A stretch of 23,708 bases of DNA from a bacterium (GTDB taxonomy: Bacteria > Elusimicrobiota > Elusimicrobia > Elusimicrobiales > UBA9959). The stretch lies in NCBI GenBank assembly GCA_021845705.1, contig JAJZVJ010000006.1, positions 1 to 23,708 on the forward strand. The letters are read 5' to 3'. Positions 9,082 to 16,751 of the stretch are shown one piece after another. The notes beneath the pieces are model-generated. The model saw nothing but the letters and a program-made list of their open reading frames with translations, was not told the DNA's origin and made no database searches. The stretch's first letter is position 1, and every line of letters starts with the position of its first letter. The translations under genes were made by a program, and so were the position numbers.

Positions 9082-10737
9082 ATGAGGAACATTATTTCAG
9101 CTTTATGCCTGGCCGCGGTCCTTGCGGCGCCGGCGCGCGCCGCTTTCGAGGACGTGGACGTCGGCGCGCGGGCCACGGCCATGTCGGGCGCTTACGCCGC
9201 CCAGTCGGAAGGCGTCTCCTCCCTTTTCTACAACCCGGCCGGCATAATCGGCATAACCCGCTACGAGGCCGCTCTTTCGGAGCAAAAACTGCTGATGGGG
9301 CTTACGGACGGCAGTTCGCTTTCCCGCATGGGGATAGGCGTCGGCACCCCGGTGTTCATCGGCGGCACCTACTGGGGCACCGCGGCTTTCGGCATGGACA
9401 CCTTAAGCCTGGACAGCCTTTACAGCGAATCGCGCATGCGGCTTGGCTACGCTTACCCGGTGAAAGAGAATATCTGGGCCGGCATCTCGCTTGCCCGCCT
9501 CGGCGTCACCTACGGCAGCGACCAGTACACCAGTATCAACCCGGTCCTGGCCAGCGCCACCGGCAAATCGGCCATGGGGATAGACCTCGGCGTGATCTAC
9601 AGCCTGGATTCGCTGGACCTGGGCCTCTCCATCCTTAACGCTAACGAGCCGGACCTGGGAATAAAATATCCCAACAAAGTGCCCAGGAAAATAAGCCTGG
9701 CCCTCGCGCGCAAGCGGGACGATTTTACCTGGGACTTCGACCTTGTCGTTTCGGGCTCCGACCTGCGCCTTAAAACGGGCGCCGAAATCCCCCTGATGTC
9801 GGAAAAGTTCAACAACAAGGTGCAGGCGCGGGGCGGCTTCAGCCTCGGCTCGCGCGACTACCGCGCCGCCACCGCCGGCTTCGGCTACAACGGCGGCGCC
9901 TACCGCATCGACTATTCTTTCGTTTACCCGCTAAGCGGCATTTCAGGGACGATGGGCTCCCACCAGGTAGGGGTCGTGGTGGCCTGGGGCGAATCGCGCG
10001 GCCCGATGGCGGACAGGAAGGAAAAAGAAGACAGGCTTAAAGAGAAGAAGGACGATCCGGGCAAGGGCGGAGGCCCGGGCGGCGGGGAACCCGTAGCGGC
10101 GGCCAGGACCGAGCCCACCAGGAGCGATATCCTGAAATCCGAGAAGCTGCTGCCGGAGGCAAAAGCCGCCATGCGGCGCGGCGCTTACGCGGAGGCCGAG
10201 AAAACCTACAAGAAGATAGACGAACTGCTGATCAAAGACCAGGAAGTTAAGGCCTCCCTCGCCCAGGCCTCCGCCGTAGCGGAGATAATCCCGGACGCGA
10301 CTAACGCCACGGAGAAGGAAGACCTGATCCGCAAGGCGGTAAACCGCTATACGGACAAGAATACCGACGCGGTGCTTTATATCACCTACGCCCGCCAGAA
10401 ATGGACGAGAGACATAGCGGTCGCAAGGTTGTATAATGTGATAGCGCGGGAGTTCCCCGAGACGGCTTCGGGGATGAGGATACTCCCGGACATAACTATA
10501 ATAGACCAGCTGCTGCAGGACGCCCTGGACTTCATAAGGACCGGCCGCTACATACAGGCCATTGCTACCCTGCAGAGGGTGCTGCAGCTGGAGCCCGGCA
10601 ATATCCCGGCCCTTACGCGCATGGGCTCTGCGTATTGGGCGATGGACAAGAAGGACATTGCGCGTAAAAACTGGGAAAGGGTTCTTGAACTTGATCCAAA
10701 CAACAAAGAAGTTCTTCAGTTCATGAAAATGAATTAA
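9082..10737 (+). CDS. PorV/PorQ-like outer-membrane β-barrel with C-terminal TPR domain
   Basis: I place the start at 9082 because MRNIISALCLAAVLAAPARA is a good signal peptide. An earlier ATG at 9052, which overlaps the previous stop, would add ten residues before it. The mature N-terminus carries the family hallmark ARATAMSGAYAA followed by SLFYNPAGI, as in PorV/PorQ (UPF0164-like) proteins, and alternating β-strand sequence runs to about residue 305. A highly charged Lys/Glu and Gly/Pro linker follows (about 10010-10110). The C-terminal 200 residues are helical TPRs, for example GRYIQAIATLQRVLQLEPGN. PorV-like proteins sit in the outer membrane, and in the type IX system PorV carries substrates with C-terminal sorting domains. 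The two upstream genes end in such a domain, so a functional pairing is plausible but inferred. The TPR tail is an uncommon addition and would lie in the periplasm. Confidence 0.85.
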   Translation: MRNIISALCLAAVLAAPARAAFEDVDVGARATAMSGAYAAQSEGVSSLFYNPAGIIGITRYEAALSEQKLLMGLTDGSSLSRMGIGVGTPVFIGGTYWGTAAFGMDTLSLDSLYSESRMRLGYAYPVKENIWAGISLARLGVTYGSDQYTSINPVLASATGKSAMGIDLGVIYSLDSLDLGLSILNANEPDLGIKYPNKVPRKISLALARKRDDFTWDFDLVVSGSDLRLKTGAEIPLMSEKFNNKVQARGGFSLGSRDYRAATAGFGYNGGAYRIDYSFVYPLSGISGTMGSHQVGVVVAWGESRGPMADRKEKEDRLKEKKDDPGKGGGPGGGEPVAAARTEPTRSDILKSEKLLPEAKAAMRRGAYAEAEKTYKKIDELLIKDQEVKASLAQASAVAEIIPDATNATEKEDLIRKAVNRYTDKNTDAVLYITYARQKWTRDIAVARLYNVIAREFPETASGMRILPDITIIDQLLQDALDFIRTGRYIQAIATLQRVLQLEPGNIPALTRMGSAYWAMDKKDIARKNWERVLELDPNNKEVLQFMKMN

Positions 10738-10740
10738 ACG

Positions 10741-10793
10741 CGGCGCAGCACCGGGAGAAACACAGCACCTCCCGGCGCCGCCGTAGTTTTATT
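10741..10793 (+). terminator. Terminator-like hairpin after the PorV-TPR gene
   Basis: CCGGGAG (10751-10757) pairs with CTCCCGG (10769-10775), and the outer CGGCG/CGCCG pair extends the stem with an internal bulge. The T-rich stretch TAGTTTTATTT follows. The loop is 11 nt and the T run is interrupted, so termination may be partial. Confidence 0.5.
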
Positions 10794-10820
10794 TGTTCAG
10801 ATCCAGGGAGCGGAAAACAC

Positions 10821-12278
10821 ATGAAGACAAAAAATTATTTTATTATCGCGCTGCTGGCGGCCGCGACGGCCTTTTGTTCCTACGGCCTGGCGGCGGCCCA
10901 GGCCATAGAAGCCCTCCGCGGCAAAGTGGCACTGGAGGCGCAGATAGAAGAACGGCTCCGCGCCATGCTTTCTTCCTACCTGCACACCCAGGACGTGTCG
11001 GTCGCGGCCAAGGTCAACATACAGGTAAGGAAGGCCGAAGGGGACAAGGAAGGCGGCGTCCGCAAATGGGACGAGAAAGAGGAACTTATACTGCCCGGCG
11101 TCCCCGCGGCGACCTCCATGACGAAAGACGCCGCCGCCGTCAAGGCGGCCGACGCGGCCAGGAAACAGGTGCGCCTCGGCGTCGCCAGCGTGAACATCTG
11201 GATCATAGTGGGCAAGCCGGTCCCTAAAGACCAGCAAGCTAAGATAATAAAACTGGTCTCGGACGCGCTCGACCTGGATACTACGGCGGGGGATACCGTC
11301 ACAATAGAAAGCACGCCCCCGGCAAAAACATCCCTGGCCATAAACATCACCTCCGCGGTCGCGCTTATCTGCCTGGCCGTGCTGGCCGTTTTCCTTTACG
11401 GGCCCTTCAGGGGCTTCCTTAAGCGCCTCAACGAGAACCTGGCCTCCCTGGCCGCGGCTGGCGGAAAAGCCGTGGAAGTTAAAGGGGGGGGCGGCGGTGA
11501 AATTACGCTGGCCGGGGGCGGGGACGAAGGCGGCGCAGAAACCACCATGACAGGCGCGCTGAACATCGCCGGCGGCGGCGGGGCTGCGTCGGTGCTCACT
11601 TTCGATTCCGGCGAGAACATGCCGCTGGACAAGTACGTCACCAAGGACAACGTGGACGACCTGATGCTGATCCTGCACGACGAATCCCCCGAAGTGATAG
11701 CCAAGGTGGTACAGCGCATCCCGCAGAAGCTCGCCTTCACCGCCATCCCCAGGTACAAAATGAAGGAAGTGCTTGAACAGTACCTGAAGCGCGAGTTCGT
11801 GGAGCCGGAAAAGATCAAGGACCTGCTGAACCGCATCAAGGACAAGATGGCCGGCAGCTTCGGAGGAGAGGCGCGCCTGGGCAACCTTATGCAGGTAATG
11901 GACAAGAAGTCCCAGGAGAGCACGCTCGCCCTCCTCAGGGAAAAGGACGCGACCTTCGCCGCGGCGGTCGAAACACGCTACTTCAAGTTCGAAGATCTGC
12001 TCCGCTATGACGAAACCGCCATCCGCCGCGTCTTCCGCAAGGCCGGCGCCGAAGCGTTCGCCCGCTGCCTCAAGAGCTGCGATAATCCTACGGCCGAAGC
12101 CTTCTCGGAAGCGCTTGGCCCGGCCATACGCGACCTGGTGGCGGCCCGCATGCAGAACATGCTGATGACCGGCGACAACAACGATTCGGAACTGACCATA
12201 CTGAACGCGGTGAACGCGCTTGCGGCAAAAGGCCTTATACTTCCGCTGGCCGATGTTAAGCAGGTAAAGGTCGGCTAA
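10821..12278 (+). CDS. Fused rotor protein: mini-FliF (RBM3-like) periplasmic domain, membrane helix, FliG-like middle and C-terminal domains
   Basis: 485 residues. Residues 1-28 are a signal peptide or first membrane helix. Residues 30-167 resemble the last ring-building motif of FliF: an ALEAQIEERLRAMLSSYL helix, a short insertion with LILPGVP, then VRLGVASVNIWIIVGKPV and AGDTVTIESTPP. Residues 175-194 are a membrane helix. A Gly-rich linker covers about 213-262. Residues about 275-345 look like FliG middle domain (HDESPEVIAKVVQRIP), and 350-475 match FliG from GGEARLGNLMQVMDKK through FKFEDLL to the C-terminal helices, gapless against E. coli FliG over the torque region. Lys418 matches FliG K264, but R281, D288 and D289 become Ala435, Ala442 and Arg443. 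FliF RBM1-2 and the FliF-binding FliG N-domain are missing. An AGGGAG ribosome site is at 10805-10810. I infer a membrane-anchored rotor ring. The homology is remote and needs profile or structure confirmation. Confidence 0.75.
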   Translation: MKTKNYFIIALLAAATAFCSYGLAAAQAIEALRGKVALEAQIEERLRAMLSSYLHTQDVSVAAKVNIQVRKAEGDKEGGVRKWDEKEELILPGVPAATSMTKDAAAVKAADAARKQVRLGVASVNIWIIVGKPVPKDQQAKIIKLVSDALDLDTTAGDTVTIESTPPAKTSLAINITSAVALICLAVLAVFLYGPFRGFLKRLNENLASLAAAGGKAVEVKGGGGGEITLAGGGDEGGAETTMTGALNIAGGGGAASVLTFDSGENMPLDKYVTKDNVDDLMLILHDESPEVIAKVVQRIPQKLAFTAIPRYKMKEVLEQYLKREFVEPEKIKDLLNRIKDKMAGSFGGEARLGNLMQVMDKKSQESTLALLREKDATFAAAVETRYFKFEDLLRYDETAIRRVFRKAGAEAFARCLKSCDNPTAEAFSEALGPAIRDLVAARMQNMLMTGDNNDSELTILNAVNALAAKGLILPLADVKQVKVG

Positions 12279-12370
12279 GCTCATTTTCCCGTAGAAGTGC
12301 GGTTACATCCCGCGCGGCCGGAAATCGCCGCCGGAAAGACCTAAGGCTATCGGCGCGACACAAGGAACCC

Positions 12371-12748
12371 ATGAAAATACTTATAGCTGACGACGACGAC
12401 GAACTGAGAGACCTGGTGGAAATGATCTTGAGTTCCGCCGGCTACAAAGTTTCGGCCCACCCTAACGGGAAGAAGGCCTGGGAAGCCCTGAAGAAAGACG
12501 GGGCTGACCTGGCCGTGCTGGACATAAACATGCCGGAGATGGACGGGCTGGAGCTGCTCGACCTTATCCGCGCGGACGAGCGCTACAAGGAAATGCCGGT
12601 AATGCTGCTCACCGCCAGGAAGGGCATGAGCGAGCGCGCCCAGGGCCTGGAACGCGGCGCCGACGACTACCTTACCAAGCCTTTTGAGAACGACGAACTT
12701 ATTAAGCGCGTAAAACTGCTGGCCCAGGCCTACCCTCCGAACAGCTAG
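12371..12748 (+). CDS. Single-domain response regulator receiver (CheY-like)
   Basis: 125 residues and only a REC domain. The acidic pocket is Asp7-Asp10, the phospho-acceptor is Asp51 (VLDINMPEMDG), the switch Thr is Thr81 (MLLTAR) and the conserved Lys is Lys103 (DDYLTKPFE). There is no DNA-binding or enzymatic output, so it should act by protein contact, as CheY does on the flagellar switch. Its gene lies 92 bp after the FliF-FliG fusion and is followed 41 bp later by an exported protein gene. AAGGAA lies shortly before the ATG. No histidine kinase is in the window. A role in controlling the rotor is attractive but inferred. Lone receivers can also belong to phosphorelays or type IV pilus control. 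Confidence 0.92.
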   Translation: MKILIADDDDELRDLVEMILSSAGYKVSAHPNGKKAWEALKKDGADLAVLDINMPEMDGLELLDLIRADERYKEMPVMLLTARKGMSERAQGLERGADDYLTKPFENDELIKRVKLLAQAYPPNS

Positions 12749-12789
12749 GGAAGATTTCGGGAGCCGGGAGCCGGGGAGGAGGAAGGGGA

Positions 12790-14913
12790 ATGAGAGCGGG
12801 GAAGATATTTTTTGCGGCGGCTATCGCCGCCTGCTTCTCCGGGGCGGCCAGCGCCGCGCCGGAAATGATAGTCCTTTCCTCGGCCACCTACGACTCCGGC
12901 GGCACGGACAAGGCCTTTGCCCTGGCCGCGGACGCGGACGGGAATATTTTTCTTGCCGGCACTACGGGTAACGATTATCTTTCCCAGAAATACAGCAAAG
13001 CCCTGGTGGTCAGCCCTTCCGCGTTCCAAATCTACACCAACGGCAGGGCGAACAATAACGGCGCGCAGGGCTTAGCGCTGGACGGGCTCGGCTACATCGT
13101 GGTAACGGGCGAAGAGCAGAACGCCTCCGGCAACCTGGACTACCTGACCCTTAAATACAGCCCCAATTTCGCCGCCCAGCTTTCCTCCGCTTCATACAAT
13201 GGGGGCAGCAACGACTCCGCGGCGGCCGTAAAGACCGACAGCCAGAACAATATTTTCGTGACCGGCTATACCGACGACGCGGGGAACAAGAACGTCTACA
13301 CCATTAAATACAGCCCAGGCCTCACCAAGCTTTCCACGGCAGCCTACGACGGCACCGGCCTGGCGGACCAGGGCGCGGCCATGGCGATAGACCACAGCGA
13401 CAACATCATAATCGCGGGTTATACGCAGGCGGCCACCAAGGACCTTTTGCTGCTGAAGTATGACAATGGCCTCCACAACATGTCCCCTGTTATTTTCGAC
13501 AGCGGGTTCGATGAGAACGCCTCCGGGGTAGCCGTTGACGGCAGAGACAACATAATAGTCACCGGCAGGCAGAGCGACGGCGTCACCCAGAATTTCCTCA
13601 CGCTGAAATACGATACTTTTCTTAATCTTGTGTCCTCGGCTGTTTATGACAGCACTTTTGACGACATCCCTACCGGCGTTGCCGTTGATTCCGACGACAA
13701 TATTATCGTGACCGGTTATACGAACCAGCACTTTTTCACCGTTAAATACAAGCCGGACTTTACCATAATATCGACCGCGGCTTATAACGGCGGCATACTG
13801 GACCACTCCAACGCGGTTGCGGTGGACGCTGACAATAACGTGATAGTTACCGGCGAGAGCGACTCGGGCGGCAGCGGCGCCAACTACTTTACCATCAAGT
13901 ATAACGCCTCGCCAAAGATCACCGCCGTTTCGCCGCTCTTTATAGGCAAGACCTCCAACGTAACCATCTCGGGCAAAGGTCTTCTTGCGGATACCGCGGT
14001 CTCCTTCGAGGACGCGAACATCTCCACCGGGGCTTTTTCCATTGTATCCGGCCAGATAACGCTGGCGGTCACACCCTCCACCGACGTGGTCCTGGGCGTC
14101 GCCACGGTAACCGTGACCAATTCCAACGGGGAGGCTTTCACAAGCTCCACCCTGGCCTACACCAGGCTCAGCACTACGGTGCCCTCTAACCAGCCTGCGA
14201 CGATAGACGCAATGACCAAAGCGGGGGGGATCGCCGTTAACATCCCTTCAGCCTCTTTCCCGTACGACGAGCAAATAGTTATTTACACGGTACCTGTCGC
14301 GCCCGGGGACGTGCGCCAGGTAGGCGAAGCGCTTTATTTTTCCGTGGGCCACTCTTCGCAGCCCGCCGTTAACGTCTCAATAAAGCTCCGCTACAGCGAC
14401 GCGGACCTCGGCTCTTATTCTCCCAGCCTGCTCTCGCTGGCTTACTGGGACGCTGCCACCGGCTGGGTCAGCGTCACCTCTTCCGTGAATTCCACTGATA
14501 AGAGCGTGACCGGCTTCTCCAAGGCGGTGAACACCAAATACGCCATTGTGAAGCAGGCTGAAGGCGTCGGCGGCGGGGGCGGCATCGGCGGCGGAGGCCC
14601 GGGCGGCAGCGGCATCCCGGCGAAGGTCTTCCCCAACCCGTACAGGCCCGGCAGCGGCGGCAGTTTCGGCCAGTCGTCCCTGGGCGACGGCGTTGTTTTC
14701 GCGGGGCTCGCGGCCGGCCAGTCCTTCAAGCTCGTAATAGTCGACCTTGCGGGTCAGCTGGTATACCAGAAATCAGCCGCCGCGGACAGTAACGGCATGT
14801 ATCTCTGGGACACCAAGACGGTCTCCGGCGGCAACGCGGCCACCGGGGTTTACATTTATTTGATCACAGGCGGGGGGCAGCCAAAAAAAGGCAAGTTCTC
14901 CATAATCCGCTAG
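12790..14913 (+). CDS. Exported β-propeller (SBBP-type) protein with IPT/TIG-like domain and C-terminal T9SS/FlgD-type sorting domain
   Basis: 707 residues. A strong purine-rich ribosome site (12775-12788) precedes the ATG, and residues 1-22 form a signal peptide ending AASA. Seven repeats of about 50 residues follow to about residue 375, each with a core like GVAVDSDDNIIVTGYT. These are typical SBBP/NHL-like blades, enough for one propeller. Residues 375-457 look like an IPT/TIG immunoglobulin-fold domain, and 460-590 form a ZU5-like β domain with LAYWDAATGWVSVTSSV. A Gly-rich linker (592-610) leads to a C-terminal domain with KVFPNPYRPGSG, IVDLAGQLVY and ATGVYIYLI, which is the usual T9SS type A/FlgD-Ig pattern. 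It is probably secreted or surface exposed. The PorV-like gene starts only 5 bp after its stop. The ligand is unknown. Confidence 0.88.
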   Translation: MRAGKIFFAAAIAACFSGAASAAPEMIVLSSATYDSGGTDKAFALAADADGNIFLAGTTGNDYLSQKYSKALVVSPSAFQIYTNGRANNNGAQGLALDGLGYIVVTGEEQNASGNLDYLTLKYSPNFAAQLSSASYNGGSNDSAAAVKTDSQNNIFVTGYTDDAGNKNVYTIKYSPGLTKLSTAAYDGTGLADQGAAMAIDHSDNIIIAGYTQAATKDLLLLKYDNGLHNMSPVIFDSGFDENASGVAVDGRDNIIVTGRQSDGVTQNFLTLKYDTFLNLVSSAVYDSTFDDIPTGVAVDSDDNIIVTGYTNQHFFTVKYKPDFTIISTAAYNGGILDHSNAVAVDADNNVIVTGESDSGGSGANYFTIKYNASPKITAVSPLFIGKTSNVTISGKGLLADTAVSFEDANISTGAFSIVSGQITLAVTPSTDVVLGVATVTVTNSNGEAFTSSTLAYTRLSTTVPSNQPATIDAMTKAGGIAVNIPSASFPYDEQIVIYTVPVAPGDVRQVGEALYFSVGHSSQPAVNVSIKLRYSDADLGSYSPSLLSLAYWDAATGWVSVTSSVNSTDKSVTGFSKAVNTKYAIVKQAEGVGGGGGIGGGGPGGSGIPAKVFPNPYRPGSGGSFGQSSLGDGVVFAGLAAGQSFKLVIVDLAGQLVYQKSAAADSNGMYLWDTKTVSGGNAATGVYIYLITGGGQPKKGKFSIIR

Positions 14914-14918
14914 CCGCT

Positions 14919-16085
14919 ATGCCAAAGAAATTAGCCACCCTTTTCTTTATGCTCCTGGCGGCCCTGCCCTGGGCCGAAGGCGCCGCGCGCGCCGCCGGGA
15001 CCTCCGCAGCCTCTTTCCTGCGGGTCGGGTGGGGGGCACGGCCTGCCGCCATGGGCGAAGCTTATACCGGCGCGGCCGACGACGTGGACTCTATTTACTG
15101 GAACCCGGCCGGCCTGAACTACGTTAAAAGGCTGCAGGAAACTTTCGGCCACAATATCTGGATCGACGGCACCAACGCCGAGCACGCCGCTTTCGCCGTC
15201 CGGAAAAGCCCGGCCTATGTGATAGGCGCCGGCATAGGCTCGCTCAGCACCGGCGACATAGAGCGCGGCAACAAATACGGCTATACCGAGGGCTATTACA
15301 GCGCCAGCGACCTGGCCCTGCTTCTTTCCTACGCGCGCCGCCTGAAGAAGAACCTGGCAGTGGGCGGGAATTTCAAGATAATCCGTGAGCGCATAGAGAG
15401 CGAGAGCGGCCAGGCCTTCGCCCTGGACGCCGGCGCGGTCTACGAACTTTCCCCCAAACTTAAGCTGGGCGCCAGCCTTAAGAATCTCGGGACCGGTCTT
15501 ACGCTTGAAAAGATGTCGACCCCGCTGCCTATGTCCCTGACCGGCGGGGCGGCGCTGCAGTTCAGCAAGAACCTGCTGCTCGCCGCGGACATAAGTATGC
15601 CGTTCGACGACTCGCTGAGCCTGCACGCGGGCGCGGAATATATTTACCCCTCGCTGGTGAAAGGAGTGCGGCTCGCGCTCCGCGCGGGTTTAAAAACCTC
15701 GGCCATGAGCTACCTCGGCGCCATGTCGGCCATAACCCTGGGCTTCGGCGCCGAGACCGGCGCCGTAGGCCTGGACTACGCCTTAAGCCCCTACGGCGAC
15801 CTCGGGCTGACGCACCGCCTCAGCCTGAAAATAAAATTCGATTCGCTCTCCGCCGCCGGCGATGAGATCACCGTGGTAAAGAACGGGAAAAAGGTCAAGC
15901 GCAGCGCCGCCGACGTCTACAAGGAAACAATGCAGTGGTTATCGGAGAAAGTGGTTTCCGAAAACCTCAGCAAGGACGAGCAGAGCCTTATACTGCAGCG
16001 CATAGTGGATAAATTCGCGCCGCTGGGCGTTGACGTAAGCGAAGCCCGGCAAAAGCTGGGAGGGGGGACCGGTGCGCGGAAGTAA
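14919..16085 (+). CDS. PorV/PorQ family outer-membrane β-barrel protein
   Basis: 388 residues. Residues 1-26 are a signal peptide (ARA-AGTSAAS). The N-terminal hallmark is complete: FLRVGWGARPAAMGEAYTG followed by SIYWNPAGL. β-strand-rich sequence continues to about residue 307, with family-typical LALDYxLSPYGDLGLTHRLSL-like text near the barrel end (GLDYALSPYGDLGLTHRLSL). A helical, charged tail of about 80 residues (308-388) follows and is not part of a barrel, so it should be periplasmic. The gene begins 5 bp after the propeller gene and overlaps the next gene by 14 bp, so the three are probably translated from one mRNA. By family knowledge it is an outer-membrane transporter or a carrier for sorting-domain cargo. 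The exact role here is inferred from its position. Confidence 0.9.
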   Translation: MPKKLATLFFMLLAALPWAEGAARAAGTSAASFLRVGWGARPAAMGEAYTGAADDVDSIYWNPAGLNYVKRLQETFGHNIWIDGTNAEHAAFAVRKSPAYVIGAGIGSLSTGDIERGNKYGYTEGYYSASDLALLLSYARRLKKNLAVGGNFKIIRERIESESGQAFALDAGAVYELSPKLKLGASLKNLGTGLTLEKMSTPLPMSLTGGAALQFSKNLLLAADISMPFDDSLSLHAGAEYIYPSLVKGVRLALRAGLKTSAMSYLGAMSAITLGFGAETGAVGLDYALSPYGDLGLTHRLSLKIKFDSLSAAGDEITVVKNGKKVKRSAADVYKETMQWLSEKVVSENLSKDEQSLILQRIVDKFAPLGVDVSEARQKLGGGTGARK

Positions 16086-16680
16086 GGTAAAGGCCGTCCT
16101 TCTTTTTTTGGCCTTGCCGGCGGCGGGCCCGCTGAACGCCCAGGACACGCTGGACCGCGGGGCCGGCTTCTTCCTTACGGGCGGGCTGGATAACGCGATC
16201 GCCTTTTTCTCCGGGGCCATAAAGGACAATCCGAAAGACTCCAGGGCGAAGGAAATACTCGGCTACTGCCTGGTGATAAAAGGCAAGGACGCGCTGCGTG
16301 AGGGCCGGTACGCGGAAGCCCGGGCCGCGCTGAAAGACGCGGAGGATTTTTTCCCGCAGAACCGGGACCTGAAAATGCTGGAGCTCCTGGCCGAGATGGA
16401 CGCGAACGCGCCCACTCCGGGCGTGGAAGTTTCGACCGGCGCGCTTACCACCACGGCGGAGACGAACGCCGTTTTCGACTGCCTTTTCGGCGACGGGCCC
16501 TGCGCCAAAGGCGGGCGCTACCTGGTGCATATAGTCCAGCCCGGCGAGACCATGGCGGAAATAGCCATAAAATATTATAACGATATGACCAAGTGGGAAA
16601 CGATCTGGGCGGCCAACCCGCAGATCTCTAACCCGCACCGCCTTGAAAAAGGCCAGAAGCTGCTCATCCCGCAGCCGTAG
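16072..16680 (+). CDS. Periplasmic TPR-LysM protein
   Basis: 202 residues starting at GTG, with a G-rich ribosome site (GGGAGGGGGG) directly upstream inside the preceding gene. The 14-bp overlap suggests translational coupling. Residues 1-23 are a signal peptide (LNA-QDT). Residues about 25-125 contain TPR-like helices (GGLDNAIAFFSGAIKDNPKD, LREGRYAEARAALKDAEDFF). Residues about 149-202 are a LysM domain (YLVHIVQPGETMAEIAIKYY, then IWAANPQISNPHRLEKGQKL and LIPQP), which binds peptidoglycan. Two Cys residues (FDCLFGDGPC) lie between the modules and may form a disulfide. It could tie the PorV-like protein, or the motor encoded downstream, to the cell wall. That is inference from context. Confidence 0.87.
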   Translation: MRGSKVKAVLLFLALPAAGPLNAQDTLDRGAGFFLTGGLDNAIAFFSGAIKDNPKDSRAKEILGYCLVIKGKDALREGRYAEARAALKDAEDFFPQNRDLKMLELLAEMDANAPTPGVEVSTGALTTTAETNAVFDCLFGDGPCAKGGRYLVHIVQPGETMAEIAIKYYNDMTKWETIWAANPQISNPHRLEKGQKLLIPQP

Positions 16681-16692
16681 CGGCGCGATTAT

Positions 16693-16722
16693 CCGGGGCC
16701 GGGAGCGCGGAACTCCGGCCGG
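16693..16722 (+). other. GC-rich intergenic hairpin before motA
   Basis: GGCCGGGAG (16697-16705) pairs with CTCCGGCC (16713-16720) with one bulged G, and can be extended by CCGG on both sides. The loop is about 7 nt. It is followed by an A run and not by a T run, so it is not a simple + strand terminator. It may stabilise mRNA or set stoichiometry before the stator genes. Confidence 0.35.
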
Positions 16723-16736
16723 AAGCAAAAAAACTC

Positions 16737-16742
16737 AGGAGG
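16737..16742 (+). promoter_or_regulatory. Perfect Shine-Dalgarno of motA
   Basis: AGGAGG stands 9 nt before the ATG in an A/T-rich stretch. It is stronger than most ribosome sites in this window, where several genes have only weak ones, and fits the high copy number expected for a stator subunit. Confidence 0.7.
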
Positions 16743-16751
16743 TTTAAAAAA

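Noticed and set aside
10797..12284. A 495-codon open frame on the - strand opposite the FliF-FliG fusion
   Set aside because: It mirrors the + strand gene almost exactly, has composition typical of a shadow frame (rich in His, Arg, Gly, Val) and no signal peptide or domain.
12279..12370. A possible c-di-GMP (GEMM) riboswitch before the receiver gene
   Set aside because: Fragments such as GGAAAGACCTAAGGC and a CGCCG/CGGCG pair caught the eye, but the conserved core and the two-helix layout cannot be drawn. A covariance-model search (Rfam GEMM-I) would settle it.
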